Source: Micromonospora sp. HM5-17
GTDB taxonomy: Bacteria; Actinomycetota; Actinomycetes; Mycobacteriales; Micromonosporaceae
Assembly: GCF_003762835.1 (NCBI RefSeq)
Contig: NZ_RJWA01000001.1
Location: 992,001-1,056,000 of the forward strand
Length of the DNA: 64,000 nt
Reading direction: 5' to 3'
Made by a program: the position numbers and the translations under genes. Shown piece after piece: positions 59,297-64,000 of the stretch. Numbering within the stretch: position 1 is the stretch's first letter; each line of letters starts with the position of its first letter. Below the pieces are notes generated by a model. That model had not been told where the DNA came from. It saw only the letters and a program-made list of their open reading frames with translations, and did not search any database.

Positions 59297-59722
59297 ATGC
59301 TGATGCCGCGTAAGCCCCCGAAGGGCTTCCGCAAGCCGCACCACCCCGGCCGCAGTGGCGTGTCGAAGGGCGGCAACCGCGTCGTGTTCGGCGATTTCGG
59401 AATCCAGGCGCTCGAGCCCGCGTACGTGACCAACCGGCAGATCGAATCCGCCCGTATCGCGATGACCCGGCACATCAAGCGTGGCGGCAAGGTCTGGATC
59501 ACGGTCTTCCCGGACCAGGCCCTGACCAAGAAGCCGGCCGAGACCCGGATGGGTTCCGGTAAGGGCTCGCCCGAGTGGTGGGTGACCAATGTGAAGCCGG
59601 GGCGGGTGCTCTTCGAGATGTCCTTCCCCAACGAGCAGGTCGCGCGGGAGGCGATGCGTCGCGCGATCCACAAGCTCCCGATGAAGTGCCGCATTGTGAC
59701 GCGCGAAGTGGGTGAAAGCTGA
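59297..59722 (+). CDS. rplP: 50S ribosomal protein L16
   Basis: A 141-residue protein near the A-site tRNA elbow. Signatures: [40 protein letters not shown] and [20 protein letters not shown]. Start ATG 59297 (a second ATG lies two codons on). It overlaps rpmC by one base (TGATG). Confidence 0.98.
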   Translation: MLMPRKPPKGFRKPHHPGRSGVSKGGNRVVFGDFGIQALEPAYVTNRQIESARIAMTRHIKRGGKVWITVFPDQALTKKPAETRMGSGKGSPEWWVTNVKPGRVLFEMSFPNEQVAREAMRRAIHKLPMKCRIVTREVGES

Positions 59723-59958
59723 TGGCCGCGGGCGTGAAGGCCAGCGAGCTGCGTGAGCTCTCCGATGAGGAGCTGGTCAGCAGGCTGCGGGAGGCCAAGG
59801 CGGAGCTGTTCAACCTGCGGGTCCAGGCAGCGACCGGGCAGCTGGACAACAACCGCCGGCTGCAGGTCATCCGTCGGGAGATCGCCCGGATCTACACGAT
59901 CATGCGCGAGCGCGAGCTGGGGCTGTCGGCCGCGCCGGACGAGGTGACTGCATCATGA
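59722..59958 (+). CDS. rpmC: 50S ribosomal protein L29
   Basis: A 78-residue, two-helix protein at the tunnel exit: [40 protein letters not shown]. Start ATG 59722 overlaps the rplP stop. Its stop codon lies inside a copy of the junction repeat. Confidence 0.97.
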   Translation: MAAGVKASELRELSDEELVSRLREAKAELFNLRVQAATGQLDNNRRLQVIRREIARIYTIMRERELGLSAAPDEVTAS

Positions 59959-59980
59959 GCGAGCGCAGCGAGGGGAAGGC
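59955..59980 (+). repeat. junction repeat copy between rpmC and rpsQ
   Basis: ATGAGCGAGCGCAGCGAGG overlaps the rpmC stop and is followed by GGAAGGC, which serves as the rpsQ ribosome-binding site. The related sequence is seen at 62403-62453. Confidence 0.5.
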
Positions 59981-60262
59981 ATGAGCGACGAGACCGCTAC
60001 CACCGCGAAGCCGCGCGGTCGGCGTAAGGTCCGCGAGGGCTACGTGGTCAGCGACAAGATGGACAAGACCGTGGTCGTCGAGGTCGAGGACCGGGTCAAG
60101 CACGCGCTGTACGGCAAGGTCATGCGCCGCACCAGCAAGCTGAAGGCGCACGACGAGCAGAACGCGTGCGGTGTGGGCGACCGGGTGCTGCTCATGGAGA
60201 CCCGTCCGCTGTCCGCCACCAAGCGGTGGCGGGTCGTGGAGATCCTCGAGAAGGCCAAGTAA
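59981..60262 (+). CDS. rpsQ: 30S ribosomal protein S17
   Basis: A 93-residue OB-fold protein: [63 protein letters not shown] 59981 uses GGGGAAGG from the repeat as its ribosome-binding site. A 111-base spacer precedes rplN, which may mark the start of the spc operon. Confidence 0.97.
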   Translation: MSDETATTAKPRGRRKVREGYVVSDKMDKTVVVEVEDRVKHALYGKVMRRTSKLKAHDEQNACGVGDRVLLMETRPLSATKRWRVVEILEKAK

Positions 60263-60373
60263 GAGCCGTACCGCAAGGCTCTCAGAGTTCCGCCAAGCTC
60301 GGTCGGCACGGACCGTGGCCGCGAGACGGCCGGGGCGCCAGAGGCCGAGAACTGGCAGACATAGGAGATTGAC

Positions 60374-60742
60374 GTGATTCAGCAGGAGTCGCGACTGCGG
60401 GTCGCCGACAACACGGGTGCGCGGGAGATCCTGTGCATCCGCGTGCTCGGCGGCTCCGGTCGGCGGTACGCGAGCATCGGCGACGTCATCGTGGCCACGG
60501 TCAAGGACGCGATCCCGGGCGGCGGCGTGAAGAAGGGCGACGTCGTCAAGGCTGTCGTCGTCCGTACCACGAAGGAGAAGCGGCGGCCGGACGGCTCGTA
60601 CATCCGGTTCGACGAGAACGCGGCCGTGATCATCAAGGACGGCGGCGACCCGCGCGGCACCCGTATCTTCGGCCCGGTCGGCCGTGAACTGCGGGACAAG
60701 CGGTTCATGAAGATCATCTCGCTCGCGCCGGAGGTGTTGTAG
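60374..60742 (+). CDS. rplN: 50S ribosomal protein L14
   Basis: A 122-residue interface protein: [37 protein letters not shown] and [20 protein letters not shown]. Start GTG 60374 with ATAGGAGA upstream. rplX follows after two bases. Confidence 0.98.
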   Translation: MIQQESRLRVADNTGAREILCIRVLGGSGRRYASIGDVIVATVKDAIPGGGVKKGDVVKAVVVRTTKEKRRPDGSYIRFDENAAVIIKDGGDPRGTRIFGPVGRELRDKRFMKIISLAPEVL

Positions 60743-60744
60743 CC

Positions 60745-61059
60745 GTGAAGGTGAAGAAGGGCGACACGGTCGTCGTCATCGCCGGCAAGGACAAGGGCGC
60801 CAAGGGCAAGGTCATCGCGGCCTACCCGCGGCAGAACAAGGTCCTGGTCGAGGGCGTGAACCGGATCAAGAAGCACACCCGCATCCGCACCACCCAGCGC
60901 GGTGCGAAGACCGGTGGCATCGTCACCCAGGAGGCTCCCATCCACGTCTCGAACGTGATGGTCCTGGACTCCGACGGTAACCCGACCCGGGTCGGGTACC
61001 GGATCGACGAGAACGGCCAGAAGGTCCGCATCGCGCGCAGCACCGGTAAGGACCTGTGA
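60745..61059 (+). CDS. rplX: 50S ribosomal protein L24
   Basis: A 104-residue KOW-domain assembly initiator: [57 protein letters not shown] 60745. The stop overlaps the rplE ATG (TGATG). Confidence 0.98.
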   Translation: MKVKKGDTVVVIAGKDKGAKGKVIAAYPRQNKVLVEGVNRIKKHTRIRTTQRGAKTGGIVTQEAPIHVSNVMVLDSDGNPTRVGYRIDENGQKVRIARSTGKDL

Positions 61060-61625
61060 TGACGGCAACCGAGACCAAGACGATGCCGCGGCTCAAGGAG
61101 CGGTACCGCAACGAGATCGTGGCCCAGCTGCGCGAGCAGTTCGGCTACCGCAACCCGATGCAGGTGCCCGGCCTGGTGAAGGTCGTCATCAACATGGGCG
61201 TGGGCGAGGCCGCACGGGACGCGAAGCTGATCGAGGGCGCCGTCCGCGACCTGGCGACCATCTCCGGCCAGAAGCCGCAGATTCGGCGGGCCCGCAAGTC
61301 GATCGCGCAGTTCAAGCTCCGCGAGGGCATGCCGATCGGCGCGAAGGTCACCCTCCGGGGCGACCGGATGTGGGAGTTCCTCGACCGGTTGCTCTCGATC
61401 GCGCTGCCCCGGATCCGGGACTTCCGCGGCCTCGACGGGCGCAAGCTGGACGGGCACGGCAACTACACGTTCGGGCTGACCGAGCAGTCGGTGTTCCACG
61501 AGATCGACCAGGACAAGATCGATCGCGTGCGAGGCATGGACATCACGGTGGTCACCACTGCCAAGACCGACGACGAGGGCCGGGCCCTGCTCAAGCTGCT
61601 GGGCTTCCCGTTCAAGGAGAACTGA
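61059..61625 (+). CDS. rplE: 50S ribosomal protein L5
   Basis: A 188-residue 5S rRNA-binding protein: [63 protein letters not shown] 61059 overlaps the rplX stop; a GTG one codon earlier is possible. AAGGA lies eight bases upstream. Confidence 0.97.
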   Translation: MTATETKTMPRLKERYRNEIVAQLREQFGYRNPMQVPGLVKVVINMGVGEAARDAKLIEGAVRDLATISGQKPQIRRARKSIAQFKLREGMPIGAKVTLRGDRMWEFLDRLLSIALPRIRDFRGLDGRKLDGHGNYTFGLTEQSVFHEIDQDKIDRVRGMDITVVTTAKTDDEGRALLKLLGFPFKEN

Positions 61626-61660
61626 GGCCGCCGTGACGGATCTGAACAAGGAGAACTGAG

Positions 61661-61846
61661 ATGGCCAAGAAGGCGCTGATCCTCAAGGCCGCCGCGAAGC
61701 CGAAGTTCTCGGTACGCGCGTACACCCGCTGCCAGCGCTGCGGTCGGCCGAAGGCGGTCTACCGCAAGTTCGGTCTCTGCCGGGTGTGCATCCGGGAGAT
61801 GGCGCACCGGGGCGAGCTGCCCGGTGTGTCGAAGGCTTCCTGGTGA
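61661..61846 (+). CDS. rpsN: 30S ribosomal protein S14, zinc-binding type
   Basis: A 61-residue type Z S14 with zinc ligands Cys24, Cys27, Cys40 and Cys43 (TRCQRCGRP and [14 protein letters not shown]). ATG 61661 with AAGGAGAACTGAG upstream. The four-cysteine form is the zinc-replete version; a C-minus paralogue, if any, is elsewhere. Confidence 0.98.
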   Translation: MAKKALILKAAAKPKFSVRAYTRCQRCGRPKAVYRKFGLCRVCIREMAHRGELPGVSKASW

Positions 61847-61982
61847 CGCTGCGCTCCGTCCGAACCCGGTGGAGCGCCCTGGTAGGGCCCAGCCGCGTCC
61901 CGAGTGAGCGGGACGAGGATCGCAACGCCGCAGGCCCGGGCCGACGCCCCGGGAACCCCGGCGAGAAAGGCTGACGAGATCC

Positions 61983-62390
61983 ATGACGATGACCGACCCG
62001 ATCGCAGACATGCTGACGCGTCTGCGCAACGCCAACCAGGCGTACCACGACCGGGTGACGATGCCCTACTCGAAGATCAAGGCGAACATCGCCGAGGTCC
62101 TCAAGTCCGAGGGGTACATCGCCTCCTGGTCGGTCGAGGAGCCCGAGGAGGGCAGCGTCGGCAAGCGGCTGGTCGTCGAGCTGAAGTACGGCCAGAACCG
62201 GGAGCGGAGCCTGGCCGGTATCAAGCGCGTGTCCAAGCCCGGCCTGCGGGTGTACGCCAAGGCGGACGCGCTCCCGCGGGTGCTCGGCGGGCTGGGCGTG
62301 GCGATCATTTCGACGTCCCAGGGGCTGCTGACCGACAAGCAGGCCCGCAAGCGGAGCGTGGGCGGGGAAGTCCTCGCCTTCGTGTGGTAA
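61983..62390 (+). CDS. rpsH: 30S ribosomal protein S8
   Basis: A 135-residue protein that binds the 16S central domain and represses the spc operon in E. coli. Signatures: [40 protein letters not shown] and [23 protein letters not shown] 61983, after a 136-base spacer with short GC-rich inverted repeats. Confidence 0.98.
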   Translation: MTMTDPIADMLTRLRNANQAYHDRVTMPYSKIKANIAEVLKSEGYIASWSVEEPEEGSVGKRLVVELKYGQNRERSLAGIKRVSKPGLRVYAKADALPRVLGGLGVAIISTSQGLLTDKQARKRSVGGEVLAFVW

Positions 62391-62402
62391 CGGAGGCATG
62401 CC

Positions 62403-62453
62403 GTGAGCGCGAGGAGCGCAGCGAAGCGGAGCCCCGCAGTCGCGAGCGAAGGA
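62403..62453 (+). repeat. junction repeat, longest copy, between rpsH and rplF
   Basis: This starts with the 16 bases also at 21-36, continues CAGCGAAGCGGAGCCCCGCA and ends GCGAGCGAAGG. It fills the rpsH-rplF spacer, and its end supplies the GAAGGAA ribosome-binding site of rplF. Confidence 0.6.
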
Positions 62454-62464
62454 AATGATCGATA

Positions 62465-63007
62465 ATGTCGCGTATTGGACGTAAGTCGATCCCGGTACCG
62501 GCCGGTGTCGAGGTGACGATCGACGGCCCGACCATCAAGGTCAAGGGGCCGAAGGGTGAGCTGTCACACACGCTGGCCGAGCCGATCTCGGTGGAGCGGG
62601 GCGAGGACGGTCAGCTGCACGTCACGCGGCCGAACGACGAGCGGCGGGCCAAGGAGCTGCACGGCCTCAGCCGTACCCTGGTGGCGAACATGATCGTCGG
62701 GGTGACCGAGGGTTACCGTAAGACCCTGGAGATCTCCGGTACGGGTTACCGGGTCACGGCCAAGGGCAGTGACCTGGAGTTCGCGCTCGGGTTCTCGCAC
62801 CCGGTGTACGTGAAGGCTCCGGACGGGATTACCTTCACTGTCGAGCGGCCCACGCTGTTCCACGTGAGCGGGATCGACAAGCAGCGGGTCGGCGAGGTCG
62901 CCGCGAACATCCGGAAGATCCGTCCGCCGGAGCCGTACAAGGGCAAGGGCATCAAGTACCAGGGCGAGGTCATCCGCCGCAAGGCCGGAAAGGCGGGCAA
63001 GAAGTGA
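62465..63007 (+). CDS. rplF: 50S ribosomal protein L6
   Basis: A 180-residue protein near the factor-binding site: [40 protein letters not shown] and the C-terminal [23 protein letters not shown] 62465. Its last 17 codons and stop are repeated just downstream. Confidence 0.98.
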   Translation: MSRIGRKSIPVPAGVEVTIDGPTIKVKGPKGELSHTLAEPISVERGEDGQLHVTRPNDERRAKELHGLSRTLVANMIVGVTEGYRKTLEISGTGYRVTAKGSDLEFALGFSHPVYVKAPDGITFTVERPTLFHVSGIDKQRVGEVAANIRKIRPPEPYKGKGIKYQGEVIRRKAGKAGKK

Positions 63008-63075
63008 CCGTGATGCCCAGGGCGAGGTCATCCGCCGGCCGCGAGGTTGGGAGAAAGGCAGGTAAGAAGTGACCG
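62959..63075 (+). repeat. tandem duplication of the rplF/rplR junction
   Basis: Bases 62959-62979 recur exactly at 63017-63037 (CCAGGGCGAGGTCATCCGCC and one more base). The segments ending AAGAAGTGACCG (63010 and 63075) also match, with a 7-base size difference in between. The first copy holds the rplF stop; the second holds the rplR start. Confidence 0.8.
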
Positions 63076-63458
63076 CCACGCTGCTCAAGCGCCGCCGCGG
63101 CGTCGCCGCTCAGCGCGCCGTCGGGCGGGCGCGTCGGCACTTCCGGGTCCGCAAGAAGGTCGTCGGCACGCCCGAGCGTCCGCGTCTGGTCGTCACCCGG
63201 TCGCTGCGTCACATGGTGGCGCAGATCGTCGACGACAGCCGGGGCCACACCCTGGTCTCCGCGTCGACGATGGACCCGTCGATCCGGGGCACGGAGGGCG
63301 ACAAGAGCGCCCAGGCGGCCAAGGTAGGCGCCCTGATCGCCGAGCGGGCCAAGGCCGCCGGCATCTCCAAGGTCGTCTTCGACCGCGGTGGCAACAAGTA
63401 CGCGGGGCGGATCGCCGCCCTGGCCGACGCCGCGCGCGAAGCCGGGCTCGAGTTCTAG
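63069..63458 (+). CDS. rplR: 50S ribosomal protein L18
   Basis: A 129-residue 5S rRNA-binding protein: [40 protein letters not shown] and [23 protein letters not shown] 63069 is the second copy of a GTGA present at the rplF stop. GGCAGGTAAGAA precedes it. Confidence 0.97.
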   Translation: MTATLLKRRRGVAAQRAVGRARRHFRVRKKVVGTPERPRLVVTRSLRHMVAQIVDDSRGHTLVSASTMDPSIRGTEGDKSAQAAKVGALIAERAKAAGISKVVFDRGGNKYAGRIAALADAAREAGLEF

Positions 63459-63488
63459 ACCCGTCACGAGAAGAGAGGAAGGCTGCTG

Positions 63489-64000
63489 ATGCCAGGTCAA
63501 CAGCGCCGTGGCGGCGGGTCCGGTGGCAACGAGGGTGGTCGCCGCGACAACCGCCGTGAGGGCGGTCGTGGAAGCGCGCCCGCCGAGAAGACGCCGCATC
63601 TGGAGCGGGTCGTCGCCATCAACCGTGTCGCCAAGGTCGTCAAGGGTGGTCGTCGCTTCAGCTTCACCGCTCTGGTGATCGTCGGCGACGGCGACGGCAC
63701 GGTCGGGGTCGGCTACGGGAAGGCCAAGGAGGTGCCCGCGGCGATCGCCAAGGGCGTCGAGGAGGCCAAGAAGCACTTCTTCAAGGTGCCGCGGATCGCC
63801 ACCACGATCCCGCACCCCGTACAGGGCGAGGACGCCGCCGGCATCGTCCTGCTCAAGCCGGCCAGCGCCGGTACGGGCGTCATCGCGGGTGGCCCGGTGC
63901 GCGCCGTCCTCGAGTGCGCGGGGATCCACGACGTGCTCTCCAAGAGCCTCGGCTCGTCCAACCCGATCAACATCGTGCACGCCACGGTCGCGGCTCTGAA
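63489..64000 (+). CDS. rpsE: 30S ribosomal protein S5 (partial, runs off the window)
   Basis: The first 170 residues are present. A Gly/Arg-rich leader (about 1-30) is followed by the double-stranded RNA-binding domain ([20 protein letters not shown]) and [20 protein letters not shown], then the C-terminal domain ([20 protein letters not shown]). ATG 63489 with GAGGAAGGC upstream. S5 is a translational-fidelity protein at the mRNA entry. The 3' end lies beyond 64000. Confidence 0.97.
   Translation, partial: MPGQQRRGGGSGGNEGGRRDNRREGGRGSAPAEKTPHLERVVAINRVAKVVKGGRRFSFTALVIVGDGDGTVGVGYGKAKEVPAAIAKGVEEAKKHFFKVPRIATTIPHPVQGEDAAGIVLLKPASAGTGVIAGGPVRAVLECAGIHDVLSKSLGSSNPINIVHATVAAL

Overview
The window is high-GC actinobacterial DNA, most likely from a Micromonosporaceae member (Micromonospora or a close relative). 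The signs are strong G/C at third codon positions, many GTG starts with 4-base stop/start overlaps, zinc-type S14, an actinobacterial hadAB/tRNA-Trp/secE/nusG/rplK/rplA order, and short dispersed repeats at gene junctions. No CRISPR array, prophage, insertion sequence or rRNA operon was seen.

Left part (1-9.5 kb): the end of an ABC-2 exporter operon with a small HTH regulator; proline biosynthesis genes proA and proB; an alkyltransferase-like protein; an unknown gene; a TAXI-type binding lipoprotein facing a histidine kinase/response regulator pair; and a secreted chitin-active lytic monooxygenase with a chitin-binding module. From 9.6 to 20.2 kb lies a second, incomplete complex I-like cluster (nuoB, C, H, I, J, K, L, M, N). 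It has no A, D, E, F or G, a glucose-dehydrogenase-like gene is inserted on the opposite strand, and a 33-codon ORF links nuoM to nuoN.

Middle part (20.3-33.4 kb): htpX, an MFS transporter, cutA, yajQ, tRNA-Tyr, a GntR/glycosyltransferase pair, an ABC-F ATPase beside a TetR remnant that has lost its DNA-binding domain, an exported 66-residue peptide that lies in frame (one TAG) with a membrane GGDEF-EAL protein, tRNA-Thr, tRNA-Met, rpmG, hadA, hadB and tRNA-Trp.

Right part (33.6-64 kb): the core gene-expression region. It holds secE-nusG-rplK-rplA, an ABC transporter pair, the L10 leader with rplJ-rplL, rpoB-rpoC, two membrane proteins of unknown role, the str operon (rpsL-rpsG-fusA-tuf), and the S10/spc ribosomal operons from rpsJ into a truncated rpsE. 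Strong hairpins separate the units, and sigma70-type promoters can be read before rpoB, rpsL and the tRNA genes.

Observations most worth following up: the nine-gene complex I-like cluster and its linking ORF; a 20-nt block shared by the leaders of the str and S10 operons; a hairpin repeat found both between rpoB and rpoC and beside proA; a tandem duplication at the rplF/rplR junction; and the TAG between the exported peptide and the c-di-GMP enzyme.
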